From positions 39,839-103,838 of the forward strand of contig JBOEGV010000020.1 of NCBI GenBank assembly GCA_050633605.1: DNA of 64,000 bases, in the 5' to 3' direction. Positions 51,049 to 59,310 of the stretch are shown here, one piece after another (the stretch's first letter is position 1; every line of letters starts with the position of its first letter). This DNA is from Neptuniibacter sp050633605. GTDB lineage: Bacteria; Pseudomonadota; Gammaproteobacteria; Pseudomonadales; Balneatricaceae. The position numbers were made by a program, and so were the translations under genes. The notes beneath the pieces were generated by a model, which was not told the origin of the DNA, ran no database searches, and worked only from the letters and a program-made list of their open reading frames with translations.

Positions 51049-52295
51049 CAGCCTGTAACCCTTTCTGGAACTGGTTTAGTACTTTCCATTTTGGTGTAGA
51101 ACGGCATCAGGAAGAAGTACGCAAAGTACAGCGCAGTACAAATCTGAGCCAACAGTGTACGAGTTGGCGTTGATGCCACAACACCTAAATAACCCAGAAT
51201 CACAAAGCTGATGCAGAAGATAACCAACATAACCTTACTGATCATACCTTTGTAACGAATGGATTTAACCGGACTACGGTCAAGCCATGGCAGAACAAAC
51301 AGAATTGCGATCGCCCCACCCATTACAACAACACCTGGGAACTGGGAGCCAAATAACGGTGGAATTGCACGCAACATTGCATAGAAAGGCGTGAAGTACC
51401 ATACCGGAGCTATATGATTCGGCGTTTTCAGCGGGTTTGCTGGCTCAAAGTTCGGCGCCTCAATCAGGTAACCACCACCTTCTGGGAAGAAGAAAATTAC
51501 CGCACAGAAGACGAATAAGAACACAACCACACCCACAATATCTTTAACAGAGTAGTATGGGTGGAATGGAATGCCATCTAAAGGCACACCGTTCTCATCT
51601 TTCTTATCTTTGATTTCAACACCATCAGGGTTGTTAGATCCAACTTCATGCAGCGCGATAATGTGCAACACCACAAGAGCCAGTAACACTATAGGTAGCG
51701 CAACAACATGCAAGGAGAAGAAACGGTTAAGCGCTACACCTGACAGTACATAATCACCACGGATCCACAAAGCAAGATCTTCGCCGACAACAGGCACAGC
51801 GCTGAAGAGCGAGATAATAACCTGAGCACCCCAATAAGACATCTGACCCCAAGGTAACAAATACCCCATGAACGCTTCAGCCATCAGCGCCAGGTAGATC
51901 GTCATACCAAACAACCAAACCAACTCACGCGGCTTACGGTATGAACCGTACATCATGCCACGCAGCATATGCAGATATACCACTACAAAGAATGCAGATG
52001 CTCCTGTGGAGTGCATATATCGCAACAACCAACCATATTCGACATCACGCATTATGTATTCGATTGACTGGAACGCACCTTCCGCAGAAGGGTTGTAAGA
52101 CATCGTTAGCCAGATACCCGTCAGGATCTGGTTAACCAGCACCAAAAGTGCCAGTGAGCCAAAGAAATACCAGAAGTTGAAGTTCTTTGGTGCATAGTAT
52201 TTTGACAGGTGATCTTCCCACATAGCTGTTGCAGGGAAACGATCATCAATCCAACCCATAATTCCTGGGTTTCCTTTATTGCGAGTACCAGCCAT
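51048..52295 (-). CDS. petB: Cytochrome b of the bc1 complex
   Basis: The 415-residue eight-helix protein holds the two b haems and both quinone sites. RYMHSTGASAFFVVVYLHMLRGMMYGSYRKPRELVW and FFSLHVVALPIVLLALVVLHIIALH carry the haem ligands; the LLPWGQMSYWGAQV segment and the PEWY-like PVWYFTPFYAMLRAIP flank the Qo site. PVWY replaces PEWY, losing the Glu thought to be important for Qo proton transfer, as in several gammaproteobacteria. It overlaps petA and petC by 1 bp each. Confidence 0.96.
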   Translation of the reverse strand: MAGTRNKGNPGIMGWIDDRFPATAMWEDHLSKYYAPKNFNFWYFFGSLALLVLVNQILTGIWLTMSYNPSAEGAFQSIEYIMRDVEYGWLLRYMHSTGASAFFVVVYLHMLRGMMYGSYRKPRELVWLFGMTIYLALMAEAFMGYLLPWGQMSYWGAQVIISLFSAVPVVGEDLALWIRGDYVLSGVALNRFFSLHVVALPIVLLALVVLHIIALHEVGSNNPDGVEIKDKKDENGVPLDGIPFHPYYSVKDIVGVVVFLFVFCAVIFFFPEGGGYLIEAPNFEPANPLKTPNHIAPVWYFTPFYAMLRAIPPLFGSQFPGVVVMGGAIAILFVLPWLDRSPVKSIRYKGMISKVMLVIFCISFVILGYLGVVASTPTRTLLAQICTALYFAYFFLMPFYTKMESTKPVPERVTG

Positions 52296-52891
52296 TATGC
52301 AGTCTCCTGATCTACACCAACGATGATCACACTGTCGCTCTCATAGAAATGAGGCGGAATCACCAAGTTAGACGGTGCCGGGGAGCCGTTCATTACACGA
52401 CCAGAAAGGTCAAAACGGGAACCGTGGCATGGGCAGTAATAGCCACCCACCCAATCCGCACCAAGATCAGCCGGTGCGATTTCTGGACGATACGTTGGAG
52501 AACATCCTAGATGCGTACAGATACCAACCAACACAGCAATATCATCACGAATAGCACGTGCTGGTGTATTTGGAATGTATTCTGGCTGCTCAGACGCCTC
52601 AGAATTTGGATCCTGCATATTGGAATCCAGTTTCGGCAGATTAGCCAGAGCTTCCTCACCTCGACGAACGATCCAAACTGGCTTACCACGCCACTTTGCA
52701 ACCATCTGTTGCCCAGGCTCTAACTTGCTTACGTCCACCTTAACAGGTGCACCTGCAGTCTTTGCCTTAGCACTTGGGTTCCAGGAAGCTACGAATGGGA
52801 CAGCTGCTCCGACAGCACCAACCGCACCAACTGCGGATGTAGCACCGATCAGGAGACGGCGCCGACCCTTATTCACGCCATCATTACTCAT
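52295..52891 (-). CDS. petA: Rieske iron-sulfur subunit of the bc1 complex
   Basis: The 198-residue protein has a twin-arginine signal anchor (GRRRLLIGATSAVGAVG) and the 2Fe-2S motifs CTHLGCSP and CPCHGSRFD. It takes electrons from ubiquinol at the Qo site and swings to cytochrome c1. It leads petABC. The 262 bp upstream hold its promoter region and the rpsI terminator. Confidence 0.97.
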   Translation of the reverse strand: MSNDGVNKGRRRLLIGATSAVGAVGAVGAAVPFVASWNPSAKAKTAGAPVKVDVSKLEPGQQMVAKWRGKPVWIVRRGEEALANLPKLDSNMQDPNSEASEQPEYIPNTPARAIRDDIAVLVGICTHLGCSPTYRPEIAPADLGADWVGGYYCPCHGSRFDLSGRVMNGSPAPSNLVIPPHFYESDSVIIVGVDQETA

Positions 52892-53086
52892 TAAGATTAT
52901 CTCCCCTCAATCGACCTTAATTTTCTATTCGCAGGTGCAAAAAGAGTTCGGCCGCTAAGAATTGTAAAGCTACGAAATCGAGTACTTTAAAAATGGCCCA
53001 AATAGTAATGAAATTAACCCTTTCTTACAAGGTGAATTACCGTTTTTCCGGGAATCTTAGGCGAAAGTATTGATTTGACGCAGGAC

Positions 53087-53125
53087 AAAAAAACGCCCAC
53101 TCCCCCAAAGGGAGTAGGCGTTTTT
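53087..53125 (-). terminator. Rho-independent terminator of rplM-rpsI
   Basis: AAAAACGCC and GGCGTTTTT arms extend through CACTCCC/GGGAGTA to a 16-bp stem with a 5-base loop and a T-run. The single imperfect pair is U-G in minus-strand RNA. It begins 29 bases after rpsI. Confidence 0.93.
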
Positions 53126-53153
53126 GCAATATACGAAATATCTTTGTAAAAGA

Positions 53154-53546
53154 TTAACGTTTCGAGAATTGTGGCTTCTTACGTGCTTTACGCAGACCCA
53201 CTTTCTTACGTTCAACCATACGCGCATCACGAGTCACGTAACCCGCTTCACGCAGTGCAGGACGAAGAGTTTCATCAAACTGCATCAGCGCACGTGTAAT
53301 ACCATGACGAATTGCACCAGCCTGACCAAAGCCACCGCCACCTGCAACAGTAACAACAACGTCGAAAGACTCCAGATTGTTTGTCAACTCAAGTGGCTGA
53401 CGAACGATCATACGAGCAGTCTCACGACCAAAATAATCTTCAATTGTACGGCTATTAATCGTAATAGAACCCGTACCTGGACGTAGGAAAACACGTGCTG
53501 TAGACGTTTTACGACGACCTGTACCGTAATACTGAGTAGTAGACAT
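53154..53546 (-). CDS. rpsI: 30S ribosomal protein S9
   Basis: The 130-residue protein begins YYGTGRRKTSTARVFLRPGTG and ends RKKPQFSKR, the basic tail that reaches the P-site tRNA. GQAGAIRHGITRALM is conserved. AAGGGGAAGG precedes the ATG. It follows rplM by 13 bp, the universal gene pair. Confidence 0.99.
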   Translation of the reverse strand: MSTTQYYGTGRRKTSTARVFLRPGTGSITINSRTIEDYFGRETARMIVRQPLELTNNLESFDVVVTVAGGGGFGQAGAIRHGITRALMQFDETLRPALREAGYVTRDARMVERKKVGLRKARKKPQFSKR

Positions 53547-53559
53547 TATTTCCTTCCCC

Positions 53560-53988
53560 TTAGATATTCAGTTCTTTAGGCTGCTGAGCCTGATGCGGAT
53601 GTTCAGCACCAGTGTAAACTTTCAGCTTTGCGTACATAGCGCGACCCAGAGGACCTTTTGGCAACATGCCTTTAACAGCCAACTCGATAATGCGCTCAGG
53701 GAAAGTCTCAATCATCTTCTCAAAAGAAGCTTCTTTCAGACCACCAGGATAACCAGTGTGACGGTAGTAAATTTTACCTTTACGTTTATTGCCAGTAACG
53801 CCGACTTTCTCAGCATTAACAACAACAATGTAATCACCAGTATCTACGTGCGGAGTGTATTCTGGCTTATGCTTACCACGCAGACGACGTGCAATTTCAG
53901 TAGCCAGACGACCCAGAGTTTGACCCTCTGCGTCAACAACGTACCAGTCGCGTTTTACTTCGGCTGGTTTAGCGACGAATGTTTTCAT
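53560..53988 (-). CDS. rplM: 50S ribosomal protein L13
   Basis: The 142-residue protein (MKTFVAKPAEVKRDWYVVDA, TGNKRKGKIYYRHTGYPGG, VKGMLPKGPLGRAMY) is an early-assembly 23S rRNA binder. The ATG at 53986-53988 has AAGG upstream and gives the E. coli length; the longer in-frame reading is leader sequence. A leader of about 140 bases separates it from the promoter. L13 represses its own operon in E. coli; whether that holds here cannot be read directly. Confidence 0.98.
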   Translation of the reverse strand: MKTFVAKPAEVKRDWYVVDAEGQTLGRLATEIARRLRGKHKPEYTPHVDTGDYIVVVNAEKVGVTGNKRKGKIYYRHTGYPGGLKEASFEKMIETFPERIIELAVKGMLPKGPLGRAMYAKLKVYTGAEHPHQAQQPKELNI

Positions 53989-54134
53989 CTGTTTTGCCTT
54001 TTTAATTGGCTCAGATCTCGTTGATTTCATTAAAGAAATAACCGATCTGACTTATAATTATTTGTTGCTGGCCTTATCGACCACCAACTCGCTTCACCCC
54101 ATGATCTTAACTTACTCAAATCTTGGGAGCGCGC

Positions 54135-54163
54135 ATTATACTGACGAGCGCAATATATCGCAA
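54135..54163 (-). promoter_or_regulatory. Predicted sigma-70 promoter of rplM-rpsI with GC-rich discriminator
   Basis: On the minus strand TTGCGA (54158-54163), 17 bp, then consensus TATAAT (54135-54140), followed by GCGCGC. A GC-rich discriminator is typical of stringently controlled ribosomal promoters. Transcription would start near 54128. Confidence 0.85.
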
Positions 54164-54178
54164 GATTATTCATACACA

Positions 54179-54205
54179 AAAAATGCGCCAAAAGGCGCAA
54201 TTTTT
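54179..54205 (-). terminator. Rho-independent terminator of zapE (possibly bidirectional)
   Basis: TGCGCC, AAAA loop, GGCGCA, with A/T runs on both sides; on the minus strand six T residues follow. It lies 8-14 bases after the zapE stop and just upstream of the rplM promoter. Confidence 0.88.
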
Positions 54206-54212
54206 TATCGCA

Positions 54213-55322
54213 TCAAGCCCGATGCTCTCTAGCCAAATACTCGTGAGATTGCATTTCGAGCAAACGACTTTGAGTACGTTCAATTTCAAATTCCAGACGC
54301 CCTTCAGTGTATATTTCGTGAATCGGCTTTTCTGCACTAATAATCAACTTAACACCGCTGTCATAAAATTCATCAACCATATTAATAAACCGACGCGCCG
54401 CATCATCATTAGCACGACCCAATTGAGGCACATTACCTACCATCACAGCATGAAAGATTTTCGCTAACTCGATATAATCATTTTGCGAACGAGGCCCCTC
54501 ACAGATATCTTTAAAGTCAAACCAAACGACATCTTCACAACAGCGTCGTGTTTGCATATCACGGCCATTAATATCCAGCAATTCAGCCTCCACAACCTCT
54601 TCAAGGTCTGGCGCCAGGCTTTCAAAGCTTCTATTCAGACTTTCATCTGCTTTCTCATCGAGAGGATAATGATAAAGCTCAGCCTGCTCTAAGGCACGAA
54701 GACGATAGTCAACGCCACCATCAACATTCACTACCTCGGTGTAACGATTGAGCATATCAATGGCGGGAAGAAATCTAGCCCTCTGCAAACCATCTTTGTA
54801 AAGACCGTCAGGCACAATATTAGAGGTAGCAACCAGTGAGACTCCATTATTAAAGAGTTCCTGGAGCAAGCCACCCAAAATCATGGCATCAGTTATATCC
54901 GTTACAAAGAACTCATCAAAGCAGATAATACGCGTTTCGGAAGCATATTTTTTACCAATCTCAACCAGCGGATTTGCCGTCCCATCCAACTCCCTCAGCT
55001 CAGCATGCACTCGCTGCATAAAGCGATGAAAGTGTGTCCGCATTTTTTGTTCAAAAGGCAAACTATCGTAGAAAGTATCCATCAAGTAAGTTTTACCGCG
55101 GCCTACACCACCCCAGAAATACAAACCCTTAACTGGCTCTTTTGGCTCTGGTTTCTTTAACTTACTCGTCAACCGCCCCATCAAACCAACCTTCGGCTCC
55201 TTTTTCTGCGCCACAAGGTCATCAAAGAGTCGCTGCAGGTTTTCTACAGCCACCTCCTGTGCAGGATCATACGAGAAGTCATCCCTTTTCAGGTCTTGCT
55301 TATAGCGTTCTAATGGAGTCAT
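54213..55322 (-). CDS. zapE: ZapE, AFG1-like cell division ATPase
   Basis: The 369-residue P-loop protein has the Walker A GGVGRGKTYLMDTFY, Walker B IICFDEFFVTDITDA, and VATSNIVPDGLYKDGLQR. In E. coli it destabilises FtsZ polymers at the constricting ring under stress. The N-terminal LTPLERYKQDL-like segment is conserved. It is transcribed alone, upstream of the ribosomal operon, as in pseudomonads. Confidence 0.95.
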   Translation of the reverse strand: MTPLERYKQDLKRDDFSYDPAQEVAVENLQRLFDDLVAQKKEPKVGLMGRLTSKLKKPEPKEPVKGLYFWGGVGRGKTYLMDTFYDSLPFEQKMRTHFHRFMQRVHAELRELDGTANPLVEIGKKYASETRIICFDEFFVTDITDAMILGGLLQELFNNGVSLVATSNIVPDGLYKDGLQRARFLPAIDMLNRYTEVVNVDGGVDYRLRALEQAELYHYPLDEKADESLNRSFESLAPDLEEVVEAELLDINGRDMQTRRCCEDVVWFDFKDICEGPRSQNDYIELAKIFHAVMVGNVPQLGRANDDAARRFINMVDEFYDSGVKLIISAEKPIHEIYTEGRLEFEIERTQSRLLEMQSHEYLAREHRA

Positions 55323-55410
55323 GAGTTGATGCCGGTATATTTCAGAGCGTTAACAGCGCGAACTTTACCGACGAAATAGTTTTTTAGCAACTGCAACATA
55401 AGGAGGGTAC

Positions 55411-56112
55411 TCAGATGAGCCACGCAGTCAATACAGGCAGGATAAAAGCAGTAATTGTGCCTGTCATACCCATTGCCAAACCACCAAATGCACCTGCCAC
55501 CATTCCATACTCAAAGGCAAAAGCGGTCCCCATAGCATGAGCACCTACCCCGAGGACAAAACCTTTTGTCGATGGGTCTGTAATTTTCAAAACCCTATAG
55601 ATCAATGGCGCGCTCAAACATCCCATTGCACCTGTAATTAGTACCAGGCCTGCAGCAAGAGAAGGAAAACCGCCTATTTTTTCTGCAACCGCTATAGCTA
55701 TTGGAGATGTAACAGATTTAGGAGCAAGAGAAAGCAGAATCACATCATCAAATCCAAGCCACACCCCTAATAGAATTACTGACATCGCCGCAACAACAGC
55801 CCCAACCAAACTCCCCAGCACCAAAGGAATAAATAATTTTTTTACCGTAGCAAGATGGTCATACAGCGGCACTGCTAAAGCAACAACAGCAGGCCCAAGC
55901 AAAAAATGTATATATTTCCCCCCCTCCATATAGACCTGATAATTAGCCCCAAGCAGCTGAAGCATACTGATTATAAGCGCTAATGAGACGAGAACCGGGT
56001 GTAGAAATGGAGTTCTCGCTGCCTTTTTGTTAAGCCAGACTGCCACAAGGTAGACAGCTAAAGTAATTACCAGCCAAAACACTGGCAGCGTACTAAAATA
56101 ATTCCAGTTCAT
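55411..56112 (-). CDS. lrgB: LrgB/CidB family membrane protein
   Basis: The 233-residue polytopic protein has the family segments KSVTSPIAIAVAEKIGG and GVGAHAMGTAFAFEYG. It is the partner of LrgA in holin-antiholin-like modules linked to murein hydrolase control; recent work links related pairs to pyruvate or small-metabolite movement. Which role applies here cannot be told. It starts 5 bp after lrgA. Confidence 0.9.
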   Translation of the reverse strand: MNWNYFSTLPVFWLVITLAVYLVAVWLNKKAARTPFLHPVLVSLALIISMLQLLGANYQVYMEGGKYIHFLLGPAVVALAVPLYDHLATVKKLFIPLVLGSLVGAVVAAMSVILLGVWLGFDDVILLSLAPKSVTSPIAIAVAEKIGGFPSLAAGLVLITGAMGCLSAPLIYRVLKITDPSTKGFVLGVGAHAMGTAFAFEYGMVAGAFGGLAMGMTGTITAFILPVLTAWLI

Positions 56113-56117
56113 GCCCT

Positions 56118-56468
56118 TTATTCTCCCCCAGAATCAGAAGGGGAGAAAACTTTAAGCAAACATGCAACAACAAGCATTGTAACTAAGGTACTGAAAAATA
56201 GAGCGAAAAGAAGCCCTTCCCAGTGCAGGGACAAAACCCCAAAATGCTTCATTAAGCCCACACCGGCAGGAACAAGCAACAGAGGTAACGCTTTAAGAAG
56301 CCCTTCGCTGGTTAACCTAAGTCCTTCCGGAACACCACCATTCATCATCAAACCAGCTAAAAGCACCACCATACCAACCACAGAGCCTGGAATAGGCACC
56401 TCCATCCAGGCAACCAAGAATTCCCCTAGAAGCAGGCAGATAAGAAGTATTAAAAAACCATGAATCAT
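56118..56468 (-). CDS. lrgA: LrgA/CidA family holin-like protein
   Basis: The 116-residue protein has four hydrophobic helices with PIPGSVVGMVVLLAGLM and LLLVPAGVGLMKHFGVL, typical of CidA/LrgA. It forms a two-gene unit with lrgB. Nothing recognisable as a two-component LytSR system is next to it. It lies 194 bp after the epimerase gene. Confidence 0.9.
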   Translation of the reverse strand: MIHGFLILLICLLLGEFLVAWMEVPIPGSVVGMVVLLAGLMMNGGVPEGLRLTSEGLLKALPLLLVPAGVGLMKHFGVLSLHWEGLLFALFFSTLVTMLVVACLLKVFSPSDSGGE

Positions 56469-56662
56469 TTTGTTACCTATTTGACTAACTAGGACAACAC
56501 TTTAAAAATCAGGCAAAAGCATTATTTAAACCTACCACTGCTAACCCAGAACCCCAATTACCCACTGAATGAAAAACTGAACTCTCATAAAAACATCCCG
56601 ATCGGCTATCAGAATAATGGACTTTCTACTGAAACCCGGCCCTTCCTGAACAACAGGCTGGA

Positions 56663-57661
56663 TTATTGATAGAAATCCCTATACCAAGCCACAAAACAAT
56701 TCATTCCATCCTGAATTGACGTGCTCGGTTTAAAACCAACTGTCTTTTCCAGGTCAGAAACATCAGCATAAGTTGCAGGAACATCTCCTGGCTGCATTGG
56801 CATAAACTCTTTTACAGCCTCCTTTCCAGCAGCACTTTCAATTGCACGAATAAATTCCATCAATTCAATAGGCTGATTATTACCAATATTAAAAAGCCTG
56901 TAGGGAGCTGAGCTGATTGATGGATCCGACATGACTAAAGCATTATCGCGGGCTGGAATAACATCTTGCACACGAATTACCCCCTCTACGATATCATCAA
57001 TAAAGGTGAAATCACGTCTCATCTTGCCATGATTAAATACCTTGATTGGATCACCATTAAGAATCGCTTTGGTAAACAGGAAAGGAGCCATATCCGGGCG
57101 CCCCCATGGTCCATATACTGTAAAGAAACGCAGACCAGTTGTTGGTATATCGTAAAGGTGAGAGTATGAATGAGCCATCAGCTCGTTTGATTTTTTTGTA
57201 GCAGCATAGAGAGAAACCGGGTGATCAACCCCATCCTGTGTAGAGAAAGGCATTTTGGTGTTCATACCATAAACTGAAGAGGAAGAAGCATATACCAAAT
57301 GCTCAACCCCATTCTGTCGACAACCCTCCAGAATAGTCATCATTCCTACTAAGTTTGAATCCACATAAGCAAATGGGTTTTCAAGGGAATATCGAACACC
57401 CGCCTGAGCTGCAAGATGAATAACTCTGGAAAATTGCTCTACAGCAAACAGCTCGGCAATCGACTGTCTGTCAGCAAGGTCCATTTCTACAAAACTAAAC
57501 GTACTATAAGTTTTCAGTTGATTTAAGCGAGCATGCTTCAGTTGCACGTCATAATAGTTATTCAGATTATCCAGACCGATAACATCATGGCCTAATTCAC
57601 ACAAACGAGCTGCTGTGTAATAACCTATAAAACCCGCTGCACCTGTTACTAAAAACTTCAT
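56663..57661 (-). CDS. UDP-glucuronate 4-epimerase (NAD-dependent SDR)
   Basis: The 332-residue extended SDR has the NAD loop TGAAGFIGYYTAARL (6-20), LDNLNNYYDVQLK, catalytic SSSSVYG and YAATKK (Tyr-x3-Lys), and RFFTVYGPWGRPDMAPF. These features match UDP-GlcA 4-epimerases, which make UDP-galacturonate. UDP-glucose dehydrogenase, which makes its substrate, is encoded 83 bp upstream. Other UDP-hexose epimerases are less likely because of the GRPDMAPFLFT segment. Confidence 0.9.
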   Translation of the reverse strand: MKFLVTGAAGFIGYYTAARLCELGHDVIGLDNLNNYYDVQLKHARLNQLKTYSTFSFVEMDLADRQSIAELFAVEQFSRVIHLAAQAGVRYSLENPFAYVDSNLVGMMTILEGCRQNGVEHLVYASSSSVYGMNTKMPFSTQDGVDHPVSLYAATKKSNELMAHSYSHLYDIPTTGLRFFTVYGPWGRPDMAPFLFTKAILNGDPIKVFNHGKMRRDFTFIDDIVEGVIRVQDVIPARDNALVMSDPSISSAPYRLFNIGNNQPIELMEFIRAIESAAGKEAVKEFMPMQPGDVPATYADVSDLEKTVGFKPSTSIQDGMNCFVAWYRDFYQ

Positions 57662-57713
57662 TACCTATCCCACACTGATGATTACAACCGTCTGCTGGAA
57701 AATACAGCACGAC

Positions 57714-57741
57714 AAAAAACGCGACCAATGGCCGCGTTTTT
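57714..57741 (-). terminator. Rho-independent terminator of ugd
   Basis: On the minus strand AAAAACGCG and CGCGTTTTT, with more T residues, enclose a 9-base loop, four bases after the ugd stop. It separates ugd from the epimerase gene or reduces read-through. Confidence 0.9.
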
Positions 57742-57744
57742 CAA

Positions 57745-59091
57745 TTACTTTTGGCTAGCCAGGATACTTCGGCCACGCCCCATCCCATAATACTCCAACC
57801 CATGCCGCTCTACTAATTCAGGGTCGTACATATTTCTACCATCAATCACTACCGGATAGTTAAGTGAAGATTTAATCTGTTCAAAATCAGGAACTCTAAA
57901 CGCTTTCCACTCCGTACAAATCACCAACAAATCAGATCCCTGCAGCGCAGCTTCTTTTGTACCTACCAGCTCAAGATCTGACCGACAACCATAGATGCGT
58001 TGAGTTTCCTCCATAGCCTCAGGGTCATAAGCTCTGACAGAGGCACCCTTACTCCAAAGTTGCTCTAACAAAACCCGACTCGAAGCTTCCCTCATATCGT
58101 CAGTATTAGGCTTAAATGACAAACCCCAGACTGCAATGGTTTTGCCATTAAGGTCACCAGAGAAATAGCCATCAACTCGTCCAAACAGGACCTCTTTCTG
58201 CTTGCCGTTAACGGCCTCTACCGATTTAAGTAGCTGCGCATCATACTCAATCCCATCAGCAGTTCTAACCAAGGCCTGCACATCCTTAGGGAAGCAGGAG
58301 CCTCCGTAACCACAACCCGGATAGATAAAGTGATAACCAATCCGTTCATCTGAACCAATTCCTCGACGAACATTTTCAATATCTGCACCCAAGCGCTCAG
58401 CTAATTGCGACATTTCATTCATAAAACTAATTTTAGTTGCCAGCATACAATTTGCTGCATACTTGGTTAGCTCAGCACTTCTGACATCCATAAAAATCAT
58501 ACGATCATGATTACGGTTAAAAGGAGAATATAACTCCCTCATCCTTGAAATCACATGATCACTATCCGTCCCCACCACAATCCGATCGGGACGCATACAA
58601 TCATTGACTGCCGCACCCTCTTTTAAAAACTCAGGATTTGAAACCACATGAAACTCAACATCTTCACCTCTGGATTTCAGGACAGACGCGATTTTTGAGG
58701 AAACTTTGTCTGCCGTACCCACTGGCACGGTAGATTTATCAACTATGATTTTTTGAGAATCCATGTTTGAGGCAATTGTTTCAGCAACGGCAAGCACATA
58801 TTTAAGATCCGCAGAGCCATCTTCATCAGGAGGTGTTCCAACTGCTATAAATTGAATTTCTCCGTGATTAACTCCCTCTAAGGCATCGGTAGTGAAATTC
58901 AGACGCCCTTCAGCAAAGTTACTTTCTACAATCGGGGTCAATCCGGGCTCATAGATTGGAATGATTCCTTTCTTCAGGCCATCTACCTTGTCCTGGTCAA
59001 TATCGACACATACGACATCATGACCTACATCAGCCAAGACGGCAGCCTGAACCAAACCAACATATCCAATACCAAACACAGTAACTTTCAT
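57745..59091 (-). CDS. ugd: UDP-glucose 6-dehydrogenase
   Basis: The 448-residue enzyme oxidises UDP-glucose twice with NAD to UDP-glucuronate. The dinucleotide site FGIGYVGLVQAAVLADVGHDV, VDKSTVPVGTADKV, and the active-site cysteine in GCGYGGSCFPKDVQAL are clear. The C-terminal half (WGLSFKPNTDDMREASSR) is typical. With the downstream epimerase it provides UDP-GlcA and UDP-GalA for lipopolysaccharide, capsule or exopolysaccharide. Confidence 0.95.
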   Translation of the reverse strand: MKVTVFGIGYVGLVQAAVLADVGHDVVCVDIDQDKVDGLKKGIIPIYEPGLTPIVESNFAEGRLNFTTDALEGVNHGEIQFIAVGTPPDEDGSADLKYVLAVAETIASNMDSQKIIVDKSTVPVGTADKVSSKIASVLKSRGEDVEFHVVSNPEFLKEGAAVNDCMRPDRIVVGTDSDHVISRMRELYSPFNRNHDRMIFMDVRSAELTKYAANCMLATKISFMNEMSQLAERLGADIENVRRGIGSDERIGYHFIYPGCGYGGSCFPKDVQALVRTADGIEYDAQLLKSVEAVNGKQKEVLFGRVDGYFSGDLNGKTIAVWGLSFKPNTDDMREASSRVLLEQLWSKGASVRAYDPEAMEETQRIYGCRSDLELVGTKEAALQGSDLLVICTEWKAFRVPDFEQIKSSLNYPVVIDGRNMYDPELVERHGLEYYGMGRGRSILASQK

Positions 59092-59204
59092 GAAAAGCTC
59101 TCAATTACAATTTCGTTAATGCTCAAACAAACCGAAGCACTCTATAGCCGAAATACTAAAGCAAGATTTACAAATTATTAAGAAAAAGTGACGAGGGCTT
59201 AAAA

Positions 59205-59240
59205 ATAAAAAACGGCGAGCTCCTGCACTGGCTCGCCGTT
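59205..59240 (-). terminator. Second (distal) terminator after aceF
   Basis: On the minus strand AACGGCGAGC and GCTCGCCGTT form a 10-bp stem with a 10-base loop, followed by a long T-rich tract. It is the second of two tandem terminators. Confidence 0.92.
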
Positions 59241-59258
59241 GGACACTTACCTTCCTTG

Positions 59259-59282
59259 AAAAAAAGCGCCTCCGAAGAGGCG
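59259..59282 (-). terminator. First (proximal) terminator after aceF
   Basis: On the minus strand CGCCTC, a TTCG tetraloop and GAGGCG are followed by seven T residues, about 30 bases after the aceF stop. A UUCG loop makes this hairpin especially stable. Confidence 0.92.
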
Positions 59283-59310
59283 TTGAGCCAAGGGATTGGT
59301 AAAAGTTCTT

